64,000 nucleotides of DNA from a virus: positions 1-64,000 of the IMG/VR virus record IMGVR_UViG_3300021389_000015; one strand, given 5' to 3'. Position numbers and translations under genes: made by a program. Shown here piece by piece: positions 8,450-17,445 of this stretch; within the stretch, counting starts at the first letter, position 1; each line of letters opens with the position of its first letter. The notes beneath the pieces were generated by a model. That model saw nothing but the letters and a program-made list of their open reading frames with translations, did not search any database and had not been told where the DNA came from.

Positions 8450-9508
8450 ATGACTGATAAAGAAATAGTAGAAGATCAGGATGTAGAACTCCATGAAGAC
8501 GAGAACGAAATCATGGACGAAGCACACGATCCTAAGAATGCTGAAGCTCAGTCAATAGCTGCTACTGATAAAGCTGCTGATGCTACCGGAAGCGCTCCAA
8601 AGCGTAAAGGTGACCAAACTAAGAAAGATCCTATGATTAAAACTAAAGCTGGCATGATTGCCGCAATAGTTGGAAAAATGCAGGGCATGAACAAACAAGC
8701 TATTACAGCAATGTATAATGGCAATGAAAGTTTTGCACCTGAAGGCGAGTCAATCGCTGAAGATGAAGTTAAAACTACTGTAAATGTAGAAGTAGACTTC
8801 AAGGATGATCTTAAAGCATTAGTATCTGAAGAAGCAACATTGTCAGATGATTTTAAGCAAAAAGCTGAAACTATCTTTGAAGCTGCAATCAATTCAAAAG
8901 TAAATGCTGAGATTGACAGATTAGAAGAAAAGTACAACGAAGAACTAGCCGAGGAAGTAGAAACTACTAAGGCAGATCTTGTAGAGAAGGTAGACAACTA
9001 TTTAAACTACGTGGTTGAAAACTGGATGGAAGAAAATAAATTAGCTATTCAAAACGGATTAAGAACTGAGATTGCTGAAGACTTTATGAATAAGATGAAA
9101 GATCTTTTCACAGAATCTTATATCACAGTACCGGATGAAAAAGTTGATTTAGTAGACGATTTAGCTGACCAAGTTGAAGAGTTAGAGGCAACTGTTAACG
9201 AATCAACACAGAAAGCAATCGACATGGCTGTTGAACTTGAAGGTTACAAAAGAGAAGCTATCATAAGAGAAGCTACTAAAGACCTAGCCGAAACTCAAGT
9301 TGAAAAGCTCAAGTCATTAGCAGAAAATGTAGATTTTGATGACGAAGAAACTTTCGCACAGAAAGTAGCTCAATTAAAAGAATCATATTTTGCTAAAGCT
9401 ACAAAGTCACAGGATGATACAATAGAAGAAGAAGATGCACCAGTAATGGTAACTTCAGATTCAATGGCGTCATACCTTAATGCAATCAAAAAAACTCAAG
9501 TTAAATAG
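8450..9508 (+). CDS. 22: Prohead scaffold protein gp22
   Basis: 352 aa, highly acidic and predicted coiled coil for most of its length (about 120-320), with repeated Glu/Lys heptads, as expected for the major scaffold protein of the prohead core. It lies between the protease and the capsid gene with a GGAGTCAAAT ribosome site. The protease should remove it in pieces during maturation. Confidence 0.9.
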   Translation: MTDKEIVEDQDVELHEDENEIMDEAHDPKNAEAQSIAATDKAADATGSAPKRKGDQTKKDPMIKTKAGMIAAIVGKMQGMNKQAITAMYNGNESFAPEGESIAEDEVKTTVNVEVDFKDDLKALVSEEATLSDDFKQKAETIFEAAINSKVNAEIDRLEEKYNEELAEEVETTKADLVEKVDNYLNYVVENWMEENKLAIQNGLRTEIAEDFMNKMKDLFTESYITVPDEKVDLVDDLADQVEELEATVNESTQKAIDMAVELEGYKREAIIREATKDLAETQVEKLKSLAENVDFDDEETFAQKVAQLKESYFAKATKSQDDTIEEEDAPVMVTSDSMASYLNAIKKTQVK

Positions 9509-9519
9509 GAGAGCAAGAT

Positions 9520-10857
9520 ATGAACGGTGTATCTTACGATAAGTTAATCGAAAAATGGAATCCTGTACTTTCTGAAGAATCAGCAGGTGCAATTAAGGAC
9601 CATCACAGAAAAGCTGTTACAGCTGCAGTGCTCGAAAATCAGGAAATCGCTTTAAGAGAAGAAGGAATGATTAACGAAGCCGCACCTACAATGGCAACAG
9701 GCGCAGCCGCAAACTGGAACCCTGTATTAATCGCACTAGTCAGAAGAGCTATGCCTAACCTAATGGCATACGATATCTGTGGTGTACAACCAATGTCTGG
9801 ACCAACTGGTTTGATTTTTGCAATGAAGTCATTGTACAAAACAGCTAGAACTGGTATAAGTGTAAATGATGAAGCTTTATTTAATGAAGCTCAGTCAGGT
9901 TACTCAGGCGATTCTGCTACAACAGCACCAGCAGACGGATCAGGTTTATCTGGTCATGCAGACGGTGATGGTGATAGTTCAATTGCTGACTCAGCAGTAT
10001 CTGTACTAGCCGGTCAAGGCATGACAACAGCTAACGCTGAAGGTTTAGGTTCATCAGGCCAAGGTCCAAATACAGCCTTTGCTGAAATGGGTTTCACAAT
10101 TGAGAAATCAACTGTAACTGCAAAATCAAGAGCTCTAAAAGCTGAATACAGTTTAGAACTTGCTCAAGATCTTAAAGCCATTCATGGTTTAGATGCTGAG
10201 ACAGAATTGGCAAATATCTTGTCAACAGAAATCTTAGCTGAGATCAACAGAGAAGTTATCAGAACTGTTAACTCACAAGCTAAAATCGGAGCACTACAGG
10301 CAAATACAGCTATTAACGGTATCTTCAACGTACAGACAGATGCTGATGGTAGATGGTCAGTAGAAAAATTTAAAGGGTTAATCCTTCAAATCGAAAGAGA
10401 AGCTAACGTAATTGCAAAAGAGACACGTAGGGGTAAAGGTAACTTTATGATCTGCTCATCTGACACTGCATCTGCATTAGCAGCTTCCGGTATGTTAGAC
10501 TACACACCTGCAATGTCAACTAACTTACAGGTAGATGACACAGGTAACACATTCGCTGGTGTATTAAACGGCAGAATGAGAGTCTACATTGACCCATATT
10601 CAACAACAGATTATATAACAGTAGGTTATAAAGGCACAAATCCATATGATGCCGGTATATTCTATTGTCCATATGTACCATTAACAATGGTAAGAGCTGT
10701 TGGTGAAGAGACATTCCAGCCAAAAATTGGTTTTAAAACCAGATATGGTATGGTCTCAAATCCATTCGTAGGTAGCGCACCTGCAGACGGACTAGCAACT
10801 GCTAGAACTAACCAGTACTACAGAAGTTTCAGAGTTGACAACATTCTTGGTGCATAA
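9520..10857 (+). CDS. 23: Major capsid protein gp23
   Basis: 445 aa HK97-fold capsid protein. The N-terminal propeptide ends at a likely protease site, MINE then AAPT (Glu53), fitting the (L/I)-x-E rule. Recognisable core segments are MPNLMAYDICGVQPMSGPTGLIFAM (about 75-99) and AEMGFTIEKSTVTAKSRALKAEYSLELAQDLKAIHGLD. Codon use is slightly richer in C-ending codons than in neighbours, as usual for a highly expressed gene. A strong terminator follows. Confidence 0.98.
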   Translation: MNGVSYDKLIEKWNPVLSEESAGAIKDHHRKAVTAAVLENQEIALREEGMINEAAPTMATGAAANWNPVLIALVRRAMPNLMAYDICGVQPMSGPTGLIFAMKSLYKTARTGISVNDEALFNEAQSGYSGDSATTAPADGSGLSGHADGDGDSSIADSAVSVLAGQGMTTANAEGLGSSGQGPNTAFAEMGFTIEKSTVTAKSRALKAEYSLELAQDLKAIHGLDAETELANILSTEILAEINREVIRTVNSQAKIGALQANTAINGIFNVQTDADGRWSVEKFKGLILQIEREANVIAKETRRGKGNFMICSSDTASALAASGMLDYTPAMSTNLQVDDTGNTFAGVLNGRMRVYIDPYSTTDYITVGYKGTNPYDAGIFYCPYVPLTMVRAVGEETFQPKIGFKTRYGMVSNPFVGSAPADGLATARTNQYYRSFRVDNILGA

Positions 10858-10879
10858 GTATTAGTACTTAAAAATAAAG

Positions 10880-10904
10880 AGAGGAGTTTCGGCTCCTCTT
10901 TTTT
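10880..10904 (+). terminator. Rho-independent terminator after gp23
   Basis: Seven-base-pair stem AGAGGAG (10880-10886) and CTCCTCT (10893-10899) closing a TTTCGG loop, followed by six T residues (10899-10904). It separates the capsid operon from the gp3-like gene, whose late promoter begins two bases later. Confidence 0.92.
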
Positions 10905-10906
10905 CG

Positions 10907-10914
10907 TATAAATA
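10907..10914 (+). promoter_or_regulatory. T4-type late promoter directly before the gp3-like gene
   Basis: Exact TATAAATA immediately after the gp23 terminator. The gene starts at 10920, five bases after the octamer, so a T4-style start site would fall on or next to the A of the ATG and yield a leaderless message. No ribosome-binding site is visible. Confidence 0.65.
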
Positions 10915-10919
10915 GAATC

Positions 10920-11495
10920 ATGGCATTAACTAGTAACTTTAATTATCTACAACCAACTGGCTTTAAGTTGGTTATTGATAGAACTAACTATCCAAATCTT
11001 GAATTCTTTGTGCAAGATTTTACACACGCTGGCGTGATCATGAATACCGCAGATGTGGCATATAAGAAAGTAGCCGCAATTCCGTTTATCGGTGATAAAC
11101 TCACATATAACGAAATGCTCGCTAATATCATATTAGATGAAGACATGAAGTCTTATAGGGAAATGCATACTTGGATGAGAAGAATACTAGATCAAGATAA
11201 CATTACACCTGTAGATAGATTTAGAAATAAAACACAAACACCGCCGGCGCAATCAGATATAACATTATCAATACTTAACAGCTCTAACAATCCTATAGTA
11301 AGAATTGTTTATAGAGATTGTATACCAACTGCATTAACTGATATTCAGTTTCAATCCACAGGCGGTGGCGAATCGTTTATAAGCTTTGGAGCTTCTTTTA
11401 GATTCACATATTTTGATATACTACATAAAGATGCAACAACTGGTGGATTTGTAGATGGAGATTCTTTTTCTGTCACTGGCAATTTAACTAGTTAA
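10920..11495 (+). CDS. 3: Tail tube terminator gp3-like
   Basis: 191 aa, near T4 gp3 (176 aa). In marine T4-like phages the gene after gp23 encodes this protein, which begins with an FNYLQPTGFKLVIDR pattern and has LTYNEMLANIILDEDMKSY, a fold related to tail tube proteins. It would cap the growing tube. The name rests on recalled gene order and family appearance; a baseplate tube-like protein is the alternative. Confidence 0.65.
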   Translation: MALTSNFNYLQPTGFKLVIDRTNYPNLEFFVQDFTHAGVIMNTADVAYKKVAAIPFIGDKLTYNEMLANIILDEDMKSYREMHTWMRRILDQDNITPVDRFRNKTQTPPAQSDITLSILNSSNNPIVRIVYRDCIPTALTDIQFQSTGGGESFISFGASFRFTYFDILHKDATTGGFVDGDSFSVTGNLTS

Positions 11496-11518
11496 TATAT
11501 AATACTATTGGAGAGATT

Positions 11519-11965
11519 ATGATTGATTTGAAACAGATCCACAACATGTGGGCAGAAGACTGCACTATTAATAACACACAATTAGATGAAACATCTAAGC
11601 AAACCCCAGCATTACATTCAAAATATTTACAGTATTGGTCAACCGCCAAGCTTGAACTAAAACGTGCAGAGTTTGAGCAGAAAAAAATATTAAAAGATAA
11701 GTGGTTGTACTATAATGGAAAGATGGATCAAAAAACTTTAGATGATAAAGGTTGGAATCCAGATCCTTTTGATGGATTAAAAATATTAAAAGGTGAAATG
11801 GATTACTACTATGATAGTGATCCGGAAATACAAAAGTCCGAAGAAAAAATTCAATACTGGAAAACCGTGAATGATACATTAACGGAGATAATAGATAATT
11901 TAAAATGGCGGCATCAAACTATATCGAACATAATCAAATGGAAACAATTCGAGTCAGGAAATTAA
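11519..11965 (+). CDS. uvsY: Recombination mediator UvsY
   Basis: 148 aa (T4 UvsY 137 aa). It loads the UvsX recombinase onto gp32-coated single-stranded DNA. Typical family pattern: an N-terminal helix MIDLKQIHNMWAEDC, followed by LHSKYLQYWSTAKLELKRAE and a C-terminal helix NDTLTEIIDNLKWRHQTI. The 3' end overlaps the uvsW start by 61 bases in another frame. Confidence 0.92.
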   Translation: MIDLKQIHNMWAEDCTINNTQLDETSKQTPALHSKYLQYWSTAKLELKRAEFEQKKILKDKWLYYNGKMDQKTLDDKGWNPDPFDGLKILKGEMDYYYDSDPEIQKSEEKIQYWKTVNDTLTEIIDNLKWRHQTISNIIKWKQFESGN

Positions 11966-13413
11966 ATCATTCAACTATACACTTAAGGTGTGATAGGTCA
12001 ATTAGCACAGAATTAAGAGAGTTCTTTTCTTTCTTTGTTCCGGGTTATAGATTTATGCCTGCATACCGTAATAGAATATGGGATGGAAAAATAAGATTGT
12101 ATAATCAAACTACTGGTGAAATACCTGCAGGTTTATTTCCACAAGTATTAGCATTTGCAGAATCAAGAGAATATGAACTTGAAATAGATGATTCTGAATA
12201 TGGAAATCCTAATGAAGGAAATCCAATTAACGCAGATTTTATGATGAAGTTTGTAGAAGCATTAAAGCTTCCTTTTAAAATAAGAGACTACCAGTTTGAT
12301 GCGGTGTGTCACGGCATACAAAGAAAGAATGCCATACTGCTTTCACCAACGGGTTCTGGTAAGTCACTGATAATATACGTGTTAATGCGTTATCTCTTAT
12401 CTGCATTTGAAGATAAAGATATATTAGTAATTGTACCGACTACTTCATTAGTAGAACAAATGTACAATGATTTTAAACAGTACGGCTATAATGTAGAAAA
12501 AAATTGTCATAGAATATATTCAGGTAAAGATAAGAACACAAGTAAAAGAGTTATAATAAGTACGTGGCAATCGATATATAAATTTCCACAATCATGGTTT
12601 GAAAGATTTGGTGCGGTGTTTGGTGATGAGTGCCATGGATTTAAATCAAGATCATTGACATCAATAATGAATAAATGCATTGAAGCTGAATACCGATTTG
12701 GTACTACTGGAACGTTAGACGGTGCACAAACACATGAACTTGTTTTGCAAGGTTTGTTTGGAAAAATTCATAGAGTAACGAGCACACGACAATTACAAGA
12801 TGATGATACATTAGCTAAATTAGAAATACGTAGAATAGTATTACAACATAAAGAAGAAATAAGAAAAACATTTGGAAAGCAGACATACCAAGATGAACTA
12901 CAATACGTAGTATCTCATAAATCGAGAAATACATTTATAAGAAACTTAACACTTGATTTAAAAGGTAATACACTTGTACTTTATAACTATGTAGAAAAAC
13001 ACGGCAAACCTTTGTATACTTTAATTAAAGAAAAAGCTGAAGAAGACCGCAAGATTTTTTTTGTATCTGGAAATACAGCTGCTACCGACAGAGAAGCGAT
13101 ACGAGCTATAGTTGAAAAACAAAAAGATTCTGTTATAGTTGCATCACTCGGTACGTTTAGTACAGGTATAAATATTAGGAATCTTCATAATATAGTATTT
13201 GCATCACCATCTAAATCACAAATTAGAGTTTTGCAAAGTATTGGAAGAGGATTGAGAAAAACTGATGACGGAAAATCAACTACACTATATGATATTGTAG
13301 ATGATATAAGTTGGAAGTCACGTAAAAATTATGGAATATTACATGCAGATGAAAGACTTAGGATTTACGGTAGAGAAAAATTTACACATAAAACTTATAG
13401 AGTGGAACTATGA
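11905..13413 (+). CDS. uvsW: UvsW RNA-DNA/recombination helicase
   Basis: 502 aa superfamily-2 helicase. N-terminal DNA-binding domain (ELREFFSFFVPGYRFMPAYR, 36-55), Walker A SPTGSGKS at 147-154, DECH box at 241-244 and motif VI QSIGRGLRK near 433. It unwinds R-loops and branched recombination intermediates. The first ATG overlaps uvsY by 61 bases; ATG at 11938 (residue 12) is an equally plausible start that aligns better with T4 UvsW. Confidence 0.95.
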   Translation: MAASNYIEHNQMETIRVRKLNHSTIHLRCDRSISTELREFFSFFVPGYRFMPAYRNRIWDGKIRLYNQTTGEIPAGLFPQVLAFAESREYELEIDDSEYGNPNEGNPINADFMMKFVEALKLPFKIRDYQFDAVCHGIQRKNAILLSPTGSGKSLIIYVLMRYLLSAFEDKDILVIVPTTSLVEQMYNDFKQYGYNVEKNCHRIYSGKDKNTSKRVIISTWQSIYKFPQSWFERFGAVFGDECHGFKSRSLTSIMNKCIEAEYRFGTTGTLDGAQTHELVLQGLFGKIHRVTSTRQLQDDDTLAKLEIRRIVLQHKEEIRKTFGKQTYQDELQYVVSHKSRNTFIRNLTLDLKGNTLVLYNYVEKHGKPLYTLIKEKAEEDRKIFFVSGNTAATDREAIRAIVEKQKDSVIVASLGTFSTGINIRNLHNIVFASPSKSQIRVLQSIGRGLRKTDDGKSTTLYDIVDDISWKSRKNYGILHADERLRIYGREKFTHKTYRVEL

Positions 13414-13901
13414 CAGACGTAAAACAATTTAAATTAACAAACAATGACGAGATAGTTTGCGAAATTGCAGCTTGGAATGATGAAGAAACTGATGAAATAG
13501 TAATTAAGAAAGCACTCAAGATTGTCAGCGTTGAGGATTACACACGTGGTATAAGATTTTTTGCTTTAAGACCATGGATATCTTTTCAAGATAATCCGGA
13601 AGAATTGCAATCTCTTAATTCAACACACATTATTGTAACGTCATCACCTACTACATCGATGTTAAAATATTATAATACTTGCTTAAAGGCAATAAAACAA
13701 GATCTTAAGAAACCCGGCGTACCTCGTAAAGGTGTTTGGGCTAATTTGGATGAAGTAAATCATGAAACTCGTGATTTAACTGATGATGAACTTGATGATT
13801 ATCTTACAAGTAAATACGGAAGCATGATTGAAGATGAATTTGACGGTGATTCCGCAAGTGGTAATGTAATAAAATTTAAACCTAAAGACACAATGCATTA
13901 G
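13410..13901 (+). CDS. Conserved phage protein of unknown function after uvsW
   Basis: 163 aa, beginning MTDVKQFKLTNNDEIVCEIAAW, which looks like a small beta-barrel of Sm-like type (about 1-75), followed by an acidic helical tail and KFKPK near the end. It is coupled to uvsW by an ATGA overlap. No catalytic motif is seen. A divergent promoter-like site just downstream would produce RNA antisense to its 3' end. Confidence 0.6.
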   Translation: MTDVKQFKLTNNDEIVCEIAAWNDEETDEIVIKKALKIVSVEDYTRGIRFFALRPWISFQDNPEELQSLNSTHIIVTSSPTTSMLKYYNTCLKAIKQDLKKPGVPRKGVWANLDEVNHETRDLTDDELDDYLTSKYGSMIEDEFDGDSASGNVIKFKPKDTMH

Positions 13902-13934
13902 GGTATATCCCCTCTTCCTCAGATATACTATCTT

Positions 13935-13963
13935 ATTTTACCACACTTTTCAGCAAATGTACA
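13935..13963 (-). promoter_or_regulatory. Possible antisense promoter facing uvsW
   Basis: On the minus strand TGTACA (plus 13958-13963), a 17-base spacer ending TGG, and TAAAAT (plus 13935-13940) match the phage promoter pattern seen elsewhere in the window. It would be transcribed toward uvsW. It forms the mirror half of an inverted repeat with the gp55 promoter. Confidence 0.45.
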
Positions 13964-13998
13964 CCGTTATTTTCGCTTCTTAAAAGAAAAAAAAGTAT

Positions 13999-14027
13999 TG
14001 TACATTTGCGTAATTTTAGTGTATAAT
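13999..14027 (+). promoter_or_regulatory. Early/middle promoter of gp55
   Basis: TGTACA (13999-14004), 17-base spacer, TATAAT (14022-14027). The ATG of gp55 follows 25 bases later with an AAAGGA ribosome site. The eleven bases 13999-14009 are the exact inverted repeat of 13953-13963. Confidence 0.85.
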
Positions 14028-14052
14028 AGTACTATAGAATAAAGGATTAACT

Positions 14053-14637
14053 ATGGCACGCAGAAAAAGCATCCACTATGTCAATAACGCGCAGTTTTCA
14101 CAAGCGGTAGTTGACTATGTTGGACACCTCGACCAATGTAAAAAAGAAGAAATTTCTTTACCAAAAGTTCCAGACTACATAGCACAATGTTTCTTGAGAA
14201 TAGCAGAAGGTCTTTCTCATAAAGCAAACTTTATAAGATACACTTATAGAGAAGAAATGGTTATGGATGCAGTGGAAAATTGTTTGAAAGCTATATCAAA
14301 TTATAATCTTGAAGCAGCAACAAGAACAGGTAAACCAAATGCATTTGCATACTTTACACAAATAACTTGGTTTGCTTTCTTAAGAAGAATAACAAAAGAA
14401 AAGAAGCAACAAGAAATTAAAATAAAATATCTTACAAAATCTGGCATTGACAGTTTTATTGATACCGGTGATGAACAACAGGCAGTATCTGTTGCAACAC
14501 ACTTTGTTGATACACTACGTGATAGAATACAAAGAGTAAGAAGTACAGATGTAGAAATAAAAGAAATGGTCAAAAAAGAAAAGAAGAAGAGAAAAAGCAA
14601 AATTGCTGATTCAGATTTAAGTGAGTTTATGTTATGA
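14053..14637 (+). CDS. 55: Late-transcription sigma factor gp55
   Basis: 194 aa (T4 gp55 185 aa). It is the minimal sigma that directs host RNA polymerase to TATAAATA late promoters. Family features: FIRYTYREEMVMDAVENCLKAISNYN (a sigma region 2-like helix, about 56-81) followed by AFAYFTQITWFAFLRRI (97-113) and a Lys/Glu-rich C-terminus ending in the hydrophobic LSEFML, which would contact the gp45 clamp. It has its own promoter. Confidence 0.93.
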   Translation: MARRKSIHYVNNAQFSQAVVDYVGHLDQCKKEEISLPKVPDYIAQCFLRIAEGLSHKANFIRYTYREEMVMDAVENCLKAISNYNLEAATRTGKPNAFAYFTQITWFAFLRRITKEKKQQEIKIKYLTKSGIDSFIDTGDEQQAVSVATHFVDTLRDRIQRVRSTDVEIKEMVKKEKKKRKSKIADSDLSEFML

Positions 14638-15692
14638 AGATAGCGGTACTTAATGATACACATACCGGCATACGAAACTCATCAGAAATATTTTTAAATA
14701 ATGCAGAAGATTTTTATAACAACGTATTCTTTCCAGAATGTGATAAACAAGGTATAACACAAATACTGCACCTTGGCGATTTTTACGATCATCGAAAGTT
14801 TGTTAACTTTAAAGCATTGAATCATAATCGTAGAGTGTTTCTTGATCAATTACGTAAACGCGGCATGACTATGGATATTATTCCTGGCAATCATGATACG
14901 TTTTATAAGAACACAAATGAACTTAATTCATTAAAAGAATGTTTAGGTCACTACATGAATGAAGTCCATATTGTTATGGAACCTACAGTAATGCAGTATG
15001 ATTCTTTAAGCATAGGTTTAGTTCCTTGGATTTGTCAAGATAATTACACACAATGTATGAACTTCATAAAAGAATGTAAAGCTGATTGGTTAGGTGCTCA
15101 TCTTGAATTAAATGGTTTTGAAATGATGAGAGGTTTAAAAAATACTCATGGCATGGATCCTAAATTGTTTTCAAGATTTGAAATGGTATTAAGTGGACAT
15201 TATCATTGTTCATCACAAAAAGATAATATCTGGTATCTTGGATCACAAATGGAATTCTTTTGGTCTGATGCACATGATCCTAAGTATTTTCATATAATTG
15301 ATACTGAAACAAGAAAAATAGAGAAGATAAGAAATAATCACACTTTATTTGAAAAAGTCCTTTACAATGACGAAGAAATAGATTATAATAGTTATAATAA
15401 AGATTTAACTAATAAATTTGTAAAAGTTGTAGTTATGAATAAAACTGATCCTTTTACATTTGATAGATTTATTGACAATATTCAGAATCAAAAAATTTAT
15501 GAATTAAAGATAGCAGAAAACTTTAATGAATTTATTGGTGCTAATGTTGATGATGATAGTATGAACTTCGAAGATACTGCAGAAATAGTCGATACCTACA
15601 TTGATGCGGTTGATACCGATTTGGATAAGAACAAAATAAAAGTTGAAATGAGACAACTAATGACTGAGGCACAAGCACTAGAGATAGCATGA
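14634..15692 (+). CDS. 47: Recombination nuclease subunit gp47 (Mre11-like)
   Basis: 352 aa calcineurin-like phosphoesterase. Metal ligands are visible as Asp8/His10 (NDTHTG), Asp49 (LGDFYDH), Asn86-His87 (PGNHDT), His156 (GAHLE) and GHYH at 188-191. With gp46 it forms the T4 Mre11-Rad50 equivalent that resects ends for recombination-dependent replication and degrades host DNA. The ATGA overlaps at both ends indicate coupling to gp55 and gp46. Confidence 0.95.
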   Translation: MKIAVLNDTHTGIRNSSEIFLNNAEDFYNNVFFPECDKQGITQILHLGDFYDHRKFVNFKALNHNRRVFLDQLRKRGMTMDIIPGNHDTFYKNTNELNSLKECLGHYMNEVHIVMEPTVMQYDSLSIGLVPWICQDNYTQCMNFIKECKADWLGAHLELNGFEMMRGLKNTHGMDPKLFSRFEMVLSGHYHCSSQKDNIWYLGSQMEFFWSDAHDPKYFHIIDTETRKIEKIRNNHTLFEKVLYNDEEIDYNSYNKDLTNKFVKVVVMNKTDPFTFDRFIDNIQNQKIYELKIAENFNEFIGANVDDDSMNFEDTAEIVDTYIDAVDTDLDKNKIKVEMRQLMTEAQALEIA

Positions 15693-17386
15693 TTATATTT
15701 AAACTTCTTCGTTATAAAAACTTTTTATCTTCTGGTAATACATTTACAGAAGTAGACTTTACAAGAACTAAATCTACTTTAGTAGTAGGTCATAATGGTG
15801 CTGGTAAATCTACAATGTTAGATGCATTGTCTTTTGGTTTATTCGGTAAGCCTCATAGAAGAATAAGTAAAGCTCAGCTCGTTAATTCAATTAATCAAAA
15901 ACAAGCATTAGTTGAAGTAGAGTTTACTATAGGCCGATCTAATTTCAAGTTAATAAGAGGCATCAAACCTAATATATTTGAAATATGGAAAGACCATAAG
16001 ATGATTAACCAATCATCACACGCTATGGAATACCAGAAGATCTTAGAACAAAACATCTTAAAGCTTAATCATAAAAGTTTTCATCAAGTTGTTGTGTTAG
16101 GTTCTTCCTCCTTCATACCTTTTATGCAACTTAATGCGGGTCATCGTAGAGATGTTATTGAAGATCTTCTGGACATTAATATTTTTTCTAAGATGAATGT
16201 TATATTAAAAGAAAAAAACAGCACCTTAAAAGATAAAGCATCAACTATAGTTAATAACATTGAGTTGTGTAAAACTAAAATAGAACAACACTCTAAATAC
16301 ATTCGTGACATTGCTGCATTGACTACAGAAAATAAAAAGAAATATGAAAAACAAATTCAAAGCGCAGATTTAAAAATACAAAAGTTACAAGAAAATAATA
16401 ACATGTTAACTAATGAGCTTGATGCCTTTGGTGATATAGACTTAACATCTTTACAGAATAAAAAGAATGATGTTATAACATATAGAGCTGAACAAAAACA
16501 AGAATTGAAAACAGTTGCAAAGCGAGGTCTGTTCTTGCAAAGTAATGATGAGTGTCCTACATGCGAACAACCTATCCAGAATAAAGATAAATTAGTATTT
16601 GATACTAAAAATCAAGCTTATCAGATCGAGTCAACTCTTAAATTAATTGAAAGTAGTTATATCGAAGTTGAAGCAGAAATGCAAAAATTGCAAGAAACTA
16701 TTGCAATAGTAAATGGAAAAACTAGTACTATTAATTCTAATAACAGAGAAATACAATCTTTAAATCAAAGCAATAACGATTTAAGATCATACCTAAATGA
16801 AGAAGTCAGTACAGACTTAAATGTTGCTAGAAAAGAACTAGAAGATATTACTAATGACAAAGAAGACTTGATAGAAGAGAAACTTAAAGTAACTGAACAA
16901 ATTAATTACAACGGCGTTATAGCAGAAATGCTTAGAGACACTGGAATTAAAACTAAAATAATAAAGCAATACTTACCAGCAATTAATAAACTTGTTAACC
17001 AACACTTGCAAGTTCTAGATTTCTTTGTTTCTTTTGACTTAGATGAGAGTTTTCAAGAAACTATAAGATCAAGATTTAGAGATGATTTTACATATGAATC
17101 TTTTAGTGAAGGTGAAAAACAAAGAATTGATTTATCGTTGTTATTTACATGGCGTCAAATAGCAAAGATGAAAAACTCGGTTTCAACTAACTTGTTAATA
17201 TTAGATGAAACCTTTGACTCATCATTAGATCATGATGGTGTTGAAAATTTATTAAAAATACTAAACACACTTGGAGAAGATACCAATACATTTATTATAT
17301 CACATAAAGGAGATATACTCGATGGAAAGTTTGATTCCAAGATTGAATTTGTAAAAGAAAGAAATTTCTCTAAAATGAAAATTTAA
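15689..17386 (+). CDS. 46: Recombination nuclease subunit gp46 (Rad50-like ATPase)
   Basis: 565 aa SMC/Rad50-type protein. Walker A GHNGAGKST at 34-42, long coiled coils, a zinc hook CPTC at about 289-292, the ABC signature FSEGEKQR near 471 and Walker B LLILDE near 500. Length matches T4 gp46 (560 aa). It partners with gp47 encoded immediately upstream. Confidence 0.96.
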   Translation: MIIFKLLRYKNFLSSGNTFTEVDFTRTKSTLVVGHNGAGKSTMLDALSFGLFGKPHRRISKAQLVNSINQKQALVEVEFTIGRSNFKLIRGIKPNIFEIWKDHKMINQSSHAMEYQKILEQNILKLNHKSFHQVVVLGSSSFIPFMQLNAGHRRDVIEDLLDINIFSKMNVILKEKNSTLKDKASTIVNNIELCKTKIEQHSKYIRDIAALTTENKKKYEKQIQSADLKIQKLQENNNMLTNELDAFGDIDLTSLQNKKNDVITYRAEQKQELKTVAKRGLFLQSNDECPTCEQPIQNKDKLVFDTKNQAYQIESTLKLIESSYIEVEAEMQKLQETIAIVNGKTSTINSNNREIQSLNQSNNDLRSYLNEEVSTDLNVARKELEDITNDKEDLIEEKLKVTEQINYNGVIAEMLRDTGIKTKIIKQYLPAINKLVNQHLQVLDFFVSFDLDESFQETIRSRFRDDFTYESFSEGEKQRIDLSLLFTWRQIAKMKNSVSTNLLILDETFDSSLDHDGVENLLKILNTLGEDTNTFIISHKGDILDGKFDSKIEFVKERNFSKMKI

Positions 17387-17389
17387 ATG

Positions 17390-17418
17390 TGTACATTTAG
17401 TAAAAACTGTGGTATAAT
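17390..17418 (+). promoter_or_regulatory. Promoter of the clamp gene gp45
   Basis: TGTACA (17390-17395), 17-base spacer ending CTGTGG, TATAAT (17413-17418), then GAAGGAG before the ATG at 17446. Confidence 0.87.
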
Positions 17419-17445
17419 TAACTATATAATCAGAAGGAGTATATT

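Noticed and set aside
13167-13174. TATAAATA inside uvsW
   Set aside because: The octamer lies within a long coding sequence with no gene start near; chance matches are expected in AT-rich DNA.
13902-13925. Possible terminator GGG-TATA-TCCC after the uvsW operon
   Set aside because: The stem is only three to four pairs and is followed by CCTCTTCC rather than a T-tract.
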